Source: Flavobacterium limnosediminis JC2902 (GTDB lineage: Bacteria > Bacteroidota > Bacteroidia > Flavobacteriales > Flavobacteriaceae). Taken from it: a DNA stretch of 64,000 nt. Below the pieces are notes generated by a model. The model had not been told where the DNA came from and did no database searches. It worked only from the letters and a program-made list of their open reading frames with translations. A program made the position numbers and the translations under genes. Location: assembly GCF_000498535.1 (NCBI RefSeq), contig NZ_AVGG01000005.1, forward strand, positions 124,001 to 188,000, in the 5' to 3' direction. This document shows, piece after piece, positions 7,997 to 17,116 of the stretch. Positions within the stretch are counted from its first letter, which is position 1; every line of letters starts with the position of its first letter.

Positions 7997-9538
7997 CTAC
8001 TCTTTTTCAGGTTTTCGATCTGTTCCCTGATACTGCGCGGTATATTTTTCTGTACTATTGTCATAATACGTTGTTTTAATTTTATAAATGGAAAGGTAAT
8101 TACCGGTAATGGCTACCAACAAATCCCCCTCTACGATATATTCAGACATCTTAAAATCGCTTTTATTTGGCAGGTAAAAGCTAAAAACATAGGAGCCTGA
8201 AAGTAAATTATAGACATCAATAATAGAGGCTTTTCTCCACATTTCCTTGGGTTCATATTTGCCCATTAATGCAGCATGAACAAAAAGATAATTACCGTAA
8301 GTTGCCGTAGTTTTATTAACATCACGGGGCGGAGATGCCATTTTAATTTCTTGCAATGATTTAATGTAAGCTACTTTCAATTTTACACGGGAATTAGTAT
8401 CGATTGTATGAAAACGGTTTAGCAATTTGAGGTTTTTGTTTGCCGTGAAAAACTCATTACGATAGAAATAAGTGTAAACTATTTGATTTAATTGGCGGTT
8501 ATAAAGAAGTGTCCCATCAGTATCAAACATGCCGTCTATTTGTTTGGTAAGTAATGTAGATGATAAAGACACCTTTGGTCGGTTCTCAAAATTTATTGTT
8601 CCAATTACATTTTGATGGTTCAGGCTGCTGATTGCTCTTATAGCAACATTCACGGAATCCATTGGCCGCATTTGGGTAAAATACGCGTCATTACTCCATA
8701 AACTGGCTTTCCAGTCACTGGTTCTTCCTCTGAACACACAGGGCACAGTACCATCGGTCAGATAAAAGTAAGGAGGCTTAACGATCACTTTAACTCCGGA
8801 AAATTTAAAACTGTTTTTAGGAAGTTCAATTGTATGTATTTCTTCTTTTCCTGAGTTTAAGTCTATTGTTGTAACAATCCTTGGTGCAGTAACATTACCT
8901 AAATAAACCTTTTCGCCATCAAGACCGGCCAAATAATAGGAATCATATTTGAGGTTAAACTCTTTCTGCAGGTTCACAGGATGATGGGGAAACCTACGAA
9001 CAAAATTATTTCTGTTATGTATCATGTCTTCAGACAACAGAAAAAGGATAGTAATTATACTTACGCTTAAAAAGAAACCTCCTGAAACTACTAAAAACTT
9101 TCTTTTAATAGTAAATTTTCTAAACTCGGTTAACAACATCCCTGCAATTGCTAAAAAGACAAAAAGTATATTAAAGAACAAATGTTGTTTCCATGTCATT
9201 TTTTCAAGAATTCCTCCACAGGAACACGGTACAAAAGGACTAAAATTTAAAATGATAATGATATATATTGTAAACATTACCATCAACATAAAACTACCTG
9301 TTAAGGCATAAAATCGATACTTGTTAAATATTAAAAATACTGCAACAATAATTTCTACAATCAAGACCCAAAAAGAAACCCAACCTGCAAAAGCGCTTAA
9401 TAAAGGAGATTGCCCCAATTGCACTTGAAAGTTTTCAAAATCAAGAATCTTATTTACTGCTGCATAAACAAACAATAATATAAACAGAAAAGAAATTAGC
9501 TCAACTAAATTTCTGCGAAAAGTAACACTCAGACTCAT
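7997..9538 (-). CDS. MauE/DoxX-like membrane protein with C-terminal periplasmic domain
   Basis: The protein has 513 residues. The N-terminal third holds about five membrane helices (roughly 12-32, 50-70, 78-100, 118-138, 145-165) with a redox-type motif PCSCGG between helices 3 and 4, typical of MauE-like proteins that supply electrons for periplasmic disulfide chemistry. Residues 190-513 form a beta-rich region with blade-like repeats (YYLAGLDGEKVYLGNV and similar), probably a periplasmic propeller-like domain. It lies 5' of the DUF6520 gene on the same strand, and the Cys-rich DUF6520 product is a plausible client. That link is inference. Confidence 0.78.
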   Translation of the reverse strand: MSLSVTFRRNLVELISFLFILLFVYAAVNKILDFENFQVQLGQSPLLSAFAGWVSFWVLIVEIIVAVFLIFNKYRFYALTGSFMLMVMFTIYIIIILNFSPFVPCSCGGILEKMTWKQHLFFNILFVFLAIAGMLLTEFRKFTIKRKFLVVSGGFFLSVSIITILFLLSEDMIHNRNNFVRRFPHHPVNLQKEFNLKYDSYYLAGLDGEKVYLGNVTAPRIVTTIDLNSGKEEIHTIELPKNSFKFSGVKVIVKPPYFYLTDGTVPCVFRGRTSDWKASLWSNDAYFTQMRPMDSVNVAIRAISSLNHQNVIGTINFENRPKVSLSSTLLTKQIDGMFDTDGTLLYNRQLNQIVYTYFYRNEFFTANKNLKLLNRFHTIDTNSRVKLKVAYIKSLQEIKMASPPRDVNKTTATYGNYLFVHAALMGKYEPKEMWRKASIIDVYNLLSGSYVFSFYLPNKSDFKMSEYIVEGDLLVAITGNYLSIYKIKTTYYDNSTEKYTAQYQGTDRKPEKE

Positions 9539-9643
9539 ATCATTATTATTTTTTATTTAACAATGTAAAGTTCTGAATTACAAAATCATACGAATTATCA
9601 GATCGGGAGTTAGATTTATCAAAAAAGTATTTTATTATAGCAG

Positions 9644-10546
9644 TTATCTCCTTTTTATTTCATTTGGCGTAAAACCATAGTGGTTTTTAAATGCTCTGGA
9701 AAAGTTTGGATAGGTGGAAAAACCGGTTAAGTCTGCAATATTTTTTAACGGTATAGTAGTTTGTTGAATCAGTAAATGAGCTTTTTTCAATCGCTCGGTG
9801 GTATAAAATTTATAAATACTGGTATTAAACATCAATCTAAAAACATGTTTTAGCTTAAACTCATTTGTATTAAACATCCTGGAAAGTTCTTGGATAGTAG
9901 GAAGTGGTAAATCAATGTTCGCTAAAATATAATCGTAAACTTTCTGAATCAATTGAATGTCTGCATAGGAAAGTTTCTCCATAAGATCATTCCTCTCCTC
10001 GGTTCCTGACAAATTAAAATCTTGCTTTTCTTCTCTCAAGATAACTGCAAAACTTATAATATAGTTTTCTGTTTCCACCAATTTCGAAATAGTGCATAAG
10101 GTGGGCAAAATCAAATCCGTTTTTGTCTTATAGTTTATAGAAACTGTAATACTTCCATTATTGTAGTTCAATTCAGATTTTATGTCATTCAATAACAGAA
10201 TCGATGATTCTGTAAGTAAATGTTCAAACAGGCAGTTGTTCAAAAATTTGTCATCAAATCCTAATAGGTCTACAGCATCTGTAGTAAAATGTATAATTTT
10301 AAAATCACAATCCAAAACAAATGCTGCCTGTAATAAATTTTTATAATTATACCGCGGATTAATATACCGTAAATGCAAAAGTGAAGCTTCCATCTCTTGA
10401 GCCATCATATTCACTAAAACGGTTAGACCTTCCAATTCATCATCTTCTTTGGAACGCTCAATCTGAAACACAAAATTTCCTTGAGCCATTTCAAGTATCA
10501 TTTCGCTAATTCTCCTAATCCTGTCTTTAGTAATTTGTCTGTCCAT
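9644..10546 (-). CDS. AraC family transcriptional regulator
   Basis: The C-terminal 85 or so residues form the AraC double helix-turn-helix: PTIQELSRMFNTNEFKLKH, then ERLKKAHLLIQ, then IPLKNIADLTGFSTYPNFSR and FKNHYGFTPNEIKR. The N-terminal 190 residues include a PAS-like segment (FVLDCDFKIIHFTTDAVDLL), suggesting ligand or partner sensing. It lies 13 nt downstream of the DUF7793-like gene and both are divergent from the 802-residue synthase gene, so it probably controls that gene and its own operon. Target and signal unknown. Confidence 0.85.
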   Translation of the reverse strand: MDRQITKDRIRRISEMILEMAQGNFVFQIERSKEDDELEGLTVLVNMMAQEMEASLLHLRYINPRYNYKNLLQAAFVLDCDFKIIHFTTDAVDLLGFDDKFLNNCLFEHLLTESSILLLNDIKSELNYNNGSITVSINYKTKTDLILPTLCTISKLVETENYIISFAVILREEKQDFNLSGTEERNDLMEKLSYADIQLIQKVYDYILANIDLPLPTIQELSRMFNTNEFKLKHVFRLMFNTSIYKFYTTERLKKAHLLIQQTTIPLKNIADLTGFSTYPNFSRAFKNHYGFTPNEIKRR

Positions 10547-10559
10547 TGTTGAATAACTT

Positions 10560-10937
10560 TTATATAAAATATTGTAGAAAATTTACAGCCTCATTTTTAT
10601 CGGTAAAAACTCTGGTTGAAACCCGGGGCTTACTGACTTCCAAATAAAATTTACTCATCACCTGTGAAGTATTGGGATGCACCAGCAACGCCACTGCTTT
10701 TGACATTATCGAGCCGGATTGAGCTAAATAATCTCTCCCTGCTTTATCCGAGTCAATAATACCTCTTACATCGCATAAAACGGGATACTCTTTCTCATTC
10801 TGAATCATTAGTCTGTCAAGCACTACTTTTTGAGCGGCCTCTAAATCAAGTACTACATTTTCTTTGTACTCAAAAAATAAAATTTGATTGGCAATCCATA
10901 AACGGGCATAGTCATTTTCAAAGTAATCTGCATCCAT
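10560..10937 (-). CDS. DUF7793-like (STAS/SpoIIAA-type) protein
   Basis: The 125-residue soluble protein has alternating strands and helices: ARLWIANQILFFEYKENVV, a helix LDLEAAQKVVLDRLMIQ, a strand YPVLCDVRG and C-terminal RVFTDKNEAVNFLQYFI. This is the layout of SpoIIAA/STAS-like domains, and the family appears often beside regulators or fatty-acid genes in flavobacteria. It precedes the AraC gene by 13 nt. A role in sensing or partner switching is plausible but not shown. Confidence 0.6.
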   Translation of the reverse strand: MDADYFENDYARLWIANQILFFEYKENVVLDLEAAQKVVLDRLMIQNEKEYPVLCDVRGIIDSDKAGRDYLAQSGSIMSKAVALLVHPNTSQVMSKFYLEVSKPRVSTRVFTDKNEAVNFLQYFI

Positions 10938-11163
10938 AATCGCATAATTTTAAACACACCAGAATTACACTTCCCCCACAACAAATAATCACTTAAATAA
11001 CTCCTCTAAAAATAAAACGGTTTAGTTATCAATTTGGGAGTAAGTGTTGTCTAAAAGGTATTATGTGGATTAATGGATTCCTAAATATGTTTTTTATGAA
11101 GAAATTTATAGTACAAAAGTAAAATTAAATATAAGAATATTCTCATTTTAATATTAAATAATT

Positions 11164-13572
11164 ATGGCAAAAATCAGACACAACAATTTTTTTGATACGA
11201 TAAATGAAAGTATCGCTGAAGCTAAAAAAGAAGGCGTACTGCATTTATATTCAGAAGATGAGCACCTTACAGGTAATACTATTAAAATAAATGGGAAAGA
11301 ATTATTTCATTTTGGAACCACGGGATATCTGGGCTTGGAACAGGATGAAAGAATAAAAGAAGCAGCTATAAGTGCCATCTGTAAATACGGTACTCAATTT
11401 CCCTTATCAAAAACTTACTTATCAAACCCACTTTATAATGAATTGGAAAGCAAAATAGAGCTGATGTATAATATCCCACCAATCATTACAAAAAATAGCA
11501 CTTTGGGACACTTGGGAGTCATTCCTTCCATCATCAATAATGAAGATGCTGTTATTTTAGATCATCAGGTACATTGGAGTGTACAAAATGCCTGTTCCCA
11601 ATTAAAACTAAGGGGAATACCGGTTGATATTATAAGACATAACAATTGCAATATGCTGGAAGACAAATTAAAACTGTACTCCTCAAAACATAAAAAAGTG
11701 TGGTACATGGCAGATGGGGTGTATTCAATGTTTGGTGACTATGCCCCAATAGCTCAGCTACTTGAACTGTCAAAAAAATACCCGCAATTACATATTTACT
11801 TCGATGACGTTCATGGGATGAGTTGGAAAGGAAAAAACGGTACTGGCTTTGTAATGAGTAAATTAAATCAACTTCCAGAAAACATATTACTAATGGGAAC
11901 TTTAAGTAAAACATTTGGAGCAAGTGGTGCATTCCTTATCTGTTCAAATCCTGCAATGAGAGAAAAAATAAAAAATTTTGGAGGCCCCTTAACCTTTTCA
12001 GCCCAACTGGAACCGGCTTCAGTTGCAGCCGCCATTGCCTCGGCAAACATACATCTTTCGGAAGAAATTGAGTTTTTACAAAAGGATTTGGAAAGAAGAA
12101 TTGATTTATTCCATCAATGCGTTTCAAAAACGGACTTACCCATGATAGAACTCAACAATTCTCCTGTTTTTTTCCTTGGTACAGCCATGCCGGCCACAAC
12201 ATATAAATTAATTCAAAAACTTTTTAAGTCCGGCTACTTTGCAAATCCGGCACTCTATCCGGCAGTACCAATCAAAAATACCGGAATAAGAATAACAATA
12301 TCAAGACACAATAATGCAGATGAAATTAAATCCCTGGTTAAAACCATGAATGATTTACTACAGGAAACACTGGTTGAAACTGGAAATAATAGGCAGAAAA
12401 TAGGCAGAGCTTTTAATACTAATGAATATCGCATTTCAAAAGAAGTGCCACTAAAAACACCTTTAAGGTTTAACATAAAAAAGACGATAAATGATTTTGA
12501 TAAAAATACTTGGAACAATGTTCATAATTCAGAAACGGTCTTAGATTGGGACTTACTACACTATTTGGAAACGGTTTTCAAAAACAATCCTGCTTCAGAA
12601 AATAACTGGGAATTCTATTACTGCTCGATTTCTGATGAAAAAAATCAAATTGTAGTAGCGACTGTATTTACGCTTTCAACTTGGAAAGATGATATGCTCT
12701 TTCCGGAGTCTGTTTCGCTGGAAATTGAAGAAATAAGAAAAAAAGAACCGTATCACTTCACTTCAAAAGTGCTGGCTATGGGTACACTATTTACCGAAGG
12801 AAATCATTTTTACATCGATAATGCTCATCCATTGGCAGAAGAAGCATTAAAACTTCTATTGGAAAAGGCAGAGGAAATCTATCATGAATCAAATGCAGAG
12901 TTAATGGTGCTCCGAGATTTTGCAACAGATAATAAATGGAACTCCTTATTTCACAATCATGGATTTATAAAAATAGACATGCCGGAGTCATGCATCTTTG
13001 ATAAAATGGACTGGAAAAATAGTAACGATTTTAAAAATATTTTATCCAAGCGTTCGAGAAGACACTTTAAAGATGAAATTCTTGCTTTTGAAGAAGATTT
13101 TGCAGTAAAAATAAAAAACAAACTAACGGCTGCAGAAATAGATATCGCATACAATCTTTACGAAAGCGTTAAAAATAAAAATTACGCGATTAATACATTC
13201 ACATATCCGATAGAAGTATTTCAAAAAATGAACAATCATCCGCAATGGGAATTTATTCTAATGTACCTCAAAAAAGACAACACAGACCGGACAATTGGAA
13301 TCGCTTTCTGTTATAAAGGTAATGATCATAGCTACAGCCCTTTCCTTATCGGTATGAACTACGATTATTTAACAAAAGTCAATCTTTACAAACAAATCTT
13401 ATATCAAATTCTGAAAAGAAGTAAAGACCTTAATTTTAAAAAAGTTAATTTCGGATTTTCAGCAACTTTTGAAAAAAGAAAACTTGGGGCAACAGCTATA
13501 CCCAAAGTAGCTTATATTCAATCCAGAGACAATTTCACATTAGAACGGATAGCAAACATTCAAAAAAAATAA
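11164..13572 (+). CDS. PLP-dependent alpha-oxoamine synthase fused to GNAT/FemAB-like acyltransferase
   Basis: The protein has 802 residues. Residues 1-390 are a fold-type I PLP enzyme of the alpha-oxoamine synthase family (KBL, AONS, serine palmitoyltransferase): IYFDDVHGMSWKGKNGTG (Asp214/215, His217) and the Schiff-base lysine in GTLSKTFGASGA (Lys249). Such enzymes condense an amino acid with an acyl-CoA or acyl-ACP. Residues about 410-802 look like two tandem GNAT or peptidogalycan-type acyltransferase folds (strands such as EFYYCSISDEKNQIVVATVF and EFILMYLKKDN; C-terminal KVNFGFSATFEKRKLGA). The fusion suggests condensation followed by N- or O-acylation, for example a sphingolipid- or sulfonolipid-like product; this is inference. 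The AraC/DUF7793-like pair lies divergently upstream. Confidence 0.8.
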   Translation: MAKIRHNNFFDTINESIAEAKKEGVLHLYSEDEHLTGNTIKINGKELFHFGTTGYLGLEQDERIKEAAISAICKYGTQFPLSKTYLSNPLYNELESKIELMYNIPPIITKNSTLGHLGVIPSIINNEDAVILDHQVHWSVQNACSQLKLRGIPVDIIRHNNCNMLEDKLKLYSSKHKKVWYMADGVYSMFGDYAPIAQLLELSKKYPQLHIYFDDVHGMSWKGKNGTGFVMSKLNQLPENILLMGTLSKTFGASGAFLICSNPAMREKIKNFGGPLTFSAQLEPASVAAAIASANIHLSEEIEFLQKDLERRIDLFHQCVSKTDLPMIELNNSPVFFLGTAMPATTYKLIQKLFKSGYFANPALYPAVPIKNTGIRITISRHNNADEIKSLVKTMNDLLQETLVETGNNRQKIGRAFNTNEYRISKEVPLKTPLRFNIKKTINDFDKNTWNNVHNSETVLDWDLLHYLETVFKNNPASENNWEFYYCSISDEKNQIVVATVFTLSTWKDDMLFPESVSLEIEEIRKKEPYHFTSKVLAMGTLFTEGNHFYIDNAHPLAEEALKLLLEKAEEIYHESNAELMVLRDFATDNKWNSLFHNHGFIKIDMPESCIFDKMDWKNSNDFKNILSKRSRRHFKDEILAFEEDFAVKIKNKLTAAEIDIAYNLYESVKNKNYAINTFTYPIEVFQKMNNHPQWEFILMYLKKDNTDRTIGIAFCYKGNDHSYSPFLIGMNYDYLTKVNLYKQILYQILKRSKDLNFKKVNFGFSATFEKRKLGATAIPKVAYIQSRDNFTLERIANIQKK

Positions 13573-13576
13573 TATC

Positions 13577-13668
13577 CTAAAGCTGCGGGAATAAATATAC
13601 CGCTTCTAAACTGATTAAGCATAAAAAAATAAAAAATGCATGGCACTGCACTTAGCATTGCAAAAGCG
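13577..13668 (+). pseudogene. Third scrap of an S9 peptidase gene
   Basis: 13577-13612 aligns to about 565-600 of the S9 gene (coding AAGINTPLLS), and 13637-13668 aligns to about 643-671 (coding MALHLAL), with the intervening sequence shortened and stops present. It begins 5 nt after the synthase stop. Readable OM-protein-like codons at about 13745-13804 (FNQEYSFNVFYGYKE then stop) may be another gene scrap. Confidence 0.6.
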
Positions 13669-14399
13669 GATGTGCAAACAAAAGAAAACATCGGCAACAA
13701 AGTATGTTTAAGTATTACCAAAAGATACAATATTAAACCCTTTTTACGTTTTTCGCTTTAACCAAGAGTACAGCTTCAATGTATTCTACGGATATAAAGA
13801 ATAAACAATTCATTATCTCATTCACCTGCACAAAAACCGTCTTTAGTCCAGGCATTCCTAAAGCCGGTTCTTTGTTTGCTTCATTTCGCTAATTTCATTT
13901 TATACCTGGCAAATCCTCCTTAAACCAGAATTCGAAATAAGTGCTGACAACGACATAAAAAACAACTGCTGTTACCGGTGGTTTTGTGCAATTCGGGTGT
14001 TTGGGTAATTAGGTGTGTTGGTTTTATACTTGTTATGGCTAGCGATAAAGAGAAATCAAAAGGCATACTTATCCCAAACTTCACAAAGCCAGCCGGGAAC
14101 AACAATTGTAAGCCCCTGCACATAACACCTCCTTACTTAAAAATCACGAACGTACACCTCACACGATTGTCGGTGGCTCCAGGGCAACATTTTTGGCAGC
14201 TTCCATCGCATCACCCGGCTACCAAAAATACCGCCCTTCACCACCGCCTTTAACAAGCGTCGTTTTCCAGAAGGAATTTTTAGGCTAAATTCATTTCAGC
14301 AGGAGTTTCCGTTTCCTGTTTTTAGCTTCTTTGTGTTTAAAGCGGTAGTAATAGTTTTGGCTTTGTAAGTGCTGTCTATTTTTCATAACACATTTTGTT

Positions 14400-14427
14400 G
14401 TCATTCTGAGCTTTTCGAAGAATCTCC
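14400..14427 (+). repeat. Dispersed flavobacterial intergenic repeat
   Basis: The sequence GTCATTCTGAGCTTTTCGAA followed by GAATCTCC matches a short repeat (TCATTCTGAGC...GAAGAATCTC) that I recognise as scattered through many Bacteroidota genomes. Function unknown. Confidence 0.5.
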
Positions 14428-14466
14428 AGTAAGCAGCACCCACAAAGCCAAAAGCACCCCACATAA

Positions 14467-14635
14467 GTATTGTTTCTTTATTTGTCAGTAGCATTGATGT
14501 AATTGGTTTTACGCCAGCTCAATGCTTTCCTTTCATAAACTATTCACTTTTCACTTCTCCTTTTCACTCGTTTAAGCATCAAGCCGGCATAAAACCAATC
14601 AGCAGACCTTTAGTTAACAAATAAAGAAACAATAC
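14467..14635. repeat. Imperfect inverted repeat A (about 61-nt arms)
   Basis: Arms 14467-14527 and 14574-14635 are reverse complements. The outer 19 nt (14467-14485 with 14617-14635) match perfectly, and the inner ends (ATTGGTTTTAC/TGCC...) match well again. The spacer is 46 nt. It is too imperfect for a simple terminator and looks like two copies of one element in opposite orientation. Confidence 0.7.
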
Positions 14636-14783
14636 CCATGCTTCCGCTACTGCCATCGCACTAAGAGTGGTTTACAGTTGTTTTTTGGAGATGCCTTCCA
14701 TTTTCAGAAAACAAACCCCTCTGAATACTGCTAACTGTTCACTGAACACTGTTTTGGCATCCCCAAAAATCAAACACTAAGAA

Positions 14784-14868
14784 AGAGTATAAAATTTTGG
14801 TTCAGGTTGAAAGTAGTTCTAATTGATTCTCTTTCGGTATTTCAACCTGCCCCAAAATTTTATACCCT
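14784..14868. repeat. Imperfect inverted repeat B (29-nt arms)
   Basis: Arms 14784-14812 and 14840-14868 pair with three mismatches around a 27-nt spacer. The shared core is TTTCAACCTG and AAAATTTTATA. Confidence 0.75.
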
Positions 14869-14956
14869 TTCAAGACCCTAGCCACATTGAAACACGTTTT
14901 CGTTTAGTAGCAAATACACCTGTGAGTTTTTCAGTTGAAACAATTCGGTCATCAAA

Positions 14957-15135
14957 ACAAAAAAGAAAAAAAAAGAAGGCAAAGTTTAGTTCCGGTTTTC
15001 AAAAAAGCAAGTTCAAGCCCTACGGGTTTCGGCTAAAATCTCCACCCTATCGGGTAGTATTTTATCCGAAAAACTTGCTTTTCTGAAACCCTCCACTTGA
15101 CCAGATGGCTTTCTTTTTTTCTCTTTTTTCTTTTG
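14957..15135. repeat. Imperfect inverted repeat C flanking a short spacer
   Basis: The inner arms 14994-15013 and 15072-15090 are near-perfect complements. Homology extends outward through A-rich/T-rich arms to 14957 and 15135. Read towards the centre on either strand, both arms encode similar peptides (KKKAKFSSGFQKSKF on +, KKKAIWSSGGFQKSKF on -), so they are inverted copies of one sequence. Confidence 0.65.
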
Positions 15136-15187
15136 AAATAATTTTTGTGCGAGGCAGGAGCCGAGCATAACCCAAACATCCGGAGCC

Positions 15188-15610
15188 ATGATAAACTACA
15201 TTGTTAAAACCCACAGAAAAGGCACTATTTATGCCAAACCTCATTTATTCATTCTAAACAAAGGAATGAACAGCGGAAAGCCGCAAAAAGAAGCTTTCAC
15301 TAACAGTTTTGTACTCATCTTCCAAAACGAAGAAGACTGCGAAAACATCTATTGGATAGCTTTCAGCTTATGGAAATCAAAATTTTGGCATCAGTTTTTA
15401 ATCGGTTCGGTTATTCCGTTTATACGATTAGACGAATTTAAAAAAGAGTTATTCCCAAGAGTAACAGAAATTTATAAGGACTACAAGCAACACCAAAAAG
15501 ACATTCAAACATTACGACTCTTAGAATTAAAAGAAAAGCAGTTTCATGATAGTATCAATCTTATAAACGATTTGCGCAGAACCATCCTACACAGGTACTG
15601 CAAACGATAA
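15188..15610 (+). CDS. DUF6943-like protein
   Basis: This 140-residue soluble protein carries the pattern IYAKPHLFILNKGMNSGKP, NSFVLIF, YWIAFSLWKSKFWHQFLIG and SVIPFIRLDEFK, which I recognise as the DUF6943 family of Bacteroidota accessory regions and mobile elements. The C terminus is a charged helix. It heads a cluster of small unknown genes and is followed 31 nt later by a 59-aa gene. Function unknown. Confidence 0.65.
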   Translation: MINYIVKTHRKGTIYAKPHLFILNKGMNSGKPQKEAFTNSFVLIFQNEEDCENIYWIAFSLWKSKFWHQFLIGSVIPFIRLDEFKKELFPRVTEIYKDYKQHQKDIQTLRLLELKEKQFHDSINLINDLRRTILHRYCKR

Positions 15611-15641
15611 AGTAAACCCATAAACATAACAAGAACAGCCT

Positions 15642-15821
15642 ATGAAATTATTTATTTTGTACCAAACAGATATTTGGAAAACCAAATCATCGAGAATTTA
15701 TTTTGGAATATTCGACAGTAGAATGAAAGCCATTGATATCGCAAAATATAACGGACTATATACCTCAAATGCTAAAGTAGTAATTGAAGAAGTAACATTG
15801 AATCAATTTAAGGAAGCATAA
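15642..15821 (+). CDS. Small 59-aa protein of the accessory module
   Basis: A 59-codon frame begins MKLFILYQTDIWKTKSSRI and ends NQFKEA, mixing strands and a helix, with no signal peptide. It follows the DUF6943-like gene on the same strand and precedes a terminator, so the two probably form a small operon. Not recognised. Confidence 0.55.
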   Translation: MKLFILYQTDIWKTKSSRIYFGIFDSRMKAIDIAKYNGLYTSNAKVVIEEVTLNQFKEA

Positions 15822-15829
15822 AAACAGAA

Positions 15830-15856
15830 AAAGCCTAGTCAAAAAAACTAGGCTTT
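15830..15856. terminator. Bidirectional terminator in the accessory module
   Basis: A perfect 10-bp stem (15830-15839 with 15847-15856) has A-rich and T-rich flanks. It lies between the + strand 59-aa gene and the - strand 58-aa gene. Confidence 0.8.
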
Positions 15857-15892
15857 CTAATTATCCGGAAAAGGTTACCAATCAAAACCGGA

Positions 15893-16069
15893 CTATTTAT
15901 TTTTGATTTTTGTCAGCCTCTTCAAAAGAAGAGAGACAGTAAAACTTACGATTGCTCCGACAATTGCCAAAACAATCGTTTTTAAAATATCTTCGGAACT
16001 GATATTAGGCACAATACTCAAAACTGTTCCGGCCGCTGTTCCCACATGGATTGAATTATTTGATTCCAT
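15893..16069 (-). CDS. 58-aa single-helix membrane protein, holin-like size
   Basis: The frame encodes one strongly hydrophobic helix (ILKTIVLAIVGAIVSFTVSLLL, about 29-49) and a basic tail (KRLTKIKNK). It begins inside the end of the 92-aa gene (14-nt overlap), implying coupled translation. Size and layout resemble small phage-type membrane proteins, but no lysis gene is adjacent. Function unknown. Confidence 0.6.
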   Translation of the reverse strand: MESNNSIHVGTAAGTVLSIVPNISSEDILKTIVLAIVGAIVSFTVSLLLKRLTKIKNK

Positions 16070-16334
16070 CGCGAGGTAAGTATTTATTTTCTTCCTGCAA
16101 TCGCTTCACAATTTCGTGTTCCCGTTTGGCATAATCATCAACAGTAATTTGACTTACTGCCGATAAAACCCCACCTGCTAATGCGGCATAACCCGCAACA
16201 GTAACAATAACCGAAGGTATAGCAACAGGAGTAGCTACAATACTACCGCTCACGGCCAATAAAGCCAATCCAACTGTTCTCAAAATTTTAAAAAACTTCG
16301 GTGTTGGTGCTTTTGCTCTTTCAACTACGTTCAT
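16056..16334 (-). CDS. 92-aa two-helix membrane protein
   Basis: A basic N terminus (MNVVERAKAPTPKFFKILRT) is followed by two hydrophobic segments (about 21-42 and 44-62) and a charged C-terminal helix (DDYAKREHEIVKRLQEENK). Similar proteins occur in flavobacterial genomes beside the 252-aa protein upstream, as here 23 nt away. No function is known to me. The stop lies within the start region of the 58-aa gene. Confidence 0.6.
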   Translation of the reverse strand: MNVVERAKAPTPKFFKILRTVGLALLAVSGSIVATPVAIPSVIVTVAGYAALAGGVLSAVSQITVDDYAKREHEIVKRLQEENKYLPRDGIK

Positions 16335-16357
16335 TTCAAATCTCCTTTCTTGTTATA

Positions 16358-17116
16358 TTAAACACCTCCATCAACTTTAACAATAGATAACGGGTTATAA
16401 GCGCCATTTTTAAGTGGATACATTTGACCGTTCATCTGCTGATAAAACTCAATTCCCAAAGCCAAAACTAACGGGTGCGTTGAGTTGGCAGTAACTGCAT
16501 TACTGAGGTTGATAACCGCCGTTGCAGTCGTGTCCCATGGCAAAATTGCCGTTTCGGATGTTTCAACAACATACGTTTCATTTTCAAAATCAATTTCAGC
16601 ACCACCTGAAATCAATTTAAAATGCGTTGTACCTGTAGGAGCTGCGATCATATTCGCAGGGATAAACGAAGGAACACTAACATCCAGTGTACCGGCAACT
16701 CGGTCAATCGCTGAGGTAAAAGGTGCAAACAAACTGGTTCCCAATTTCCCCCGAATATTGAATTCAAAGCCCAAGGTCAGTTCGATTTCTCCGTCAATTA
16801 CATTTCGCAAACCTCTAACGCTTACAGTATCAGCCTGGATAACTTTGACCATGGTTTGCGTTAAACGGCTCACCATTCTACTGTCAGCAGAATTCAACAA
16901 CATAGGTCGTAAGGCTGTTCTCAAAATCTTGCCGGCCTTCCCTGCCCTTCCAAACTCCGAACCGTTTTCACGCGTTCTCTGAAAAGCAGGATCACTTGCA
17001 ATTCTACTCGCATCAATACCACCTTTCTCGCGTGCTAAATGTCCATCTTGTGTTTTGTAAAAAGTAATATCTCCAATAGTACCTTTTAATTTAATTATGC
17101 CTTTCTGTCTTGCCAT
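16358..17116 (-). CDS. Conserved flavobacterial 252-aa protein of unknown function
   Basis: It begins MARQKGIIKLKGTIGDITFY and continues with an REKGG segment, a basic N-terminal region found repeatedly in Flavobacterium proteins and loosely like DUF6266-type proteins. The C-terminal half is beta-rich (ELTLGFEFNIRGKLGTS, YVVETSETAILPWDT), which would suit a structural or assembly protein, but nothing proves that. I prefer the ATG at 17116 to the one at 17152 because the conserved MARQKG start begins there. It leads the three-gene - strand operon of this module. Confidence 0.6.
   Translation of the reverse strand: MARQKGIIKLKGTIGDITFYKTQDGHLAREKGGIDASRIASDPAFQRTRENGSEFGRAGKAGKILRTALRPMLLNSADSRMVSRLTQTMVKVIQADTVSVRGLRNVIDGEIELTLGFEFNIRGKLGTSLFAPFTSAIDRVAGTLDVSVPSFIPANMIAAPTGTTHFKLISGGAEIDFENETYVVETSETAILPWDTTATAVINLSNAVTANSTHPLVLALGIEFYQQMNGQMYPLKNGAYNPLSIVKVDGGV

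Larger units (their letters stand above)
13669..15187. other. Gene-poor region of decayed and repetitive DNA
   Basis: No convincing gene is seen here. Open frames are short, lack family resemblance and overlap repeats. It holds three successive imperfect inverted repeats (listed separately) and a dispersed repeat at 14400. The stretch lies between the synthase gene and the small-protein module at 15188 and looks like accumulated insertion debris. Confidence 0.6.

Noticed and set aside
13920..14494. Several short open frames
   Set aside because: No family resemblance, antisense overlap with each other, and sequence shared with inverted repeat A.
14823..15244. Overlapping open frames on both strands
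   Set aside because: Both lie in inverted repeat C and share the same low-complexity Lys-rich peptide; they look like repeat by-products, not genes.
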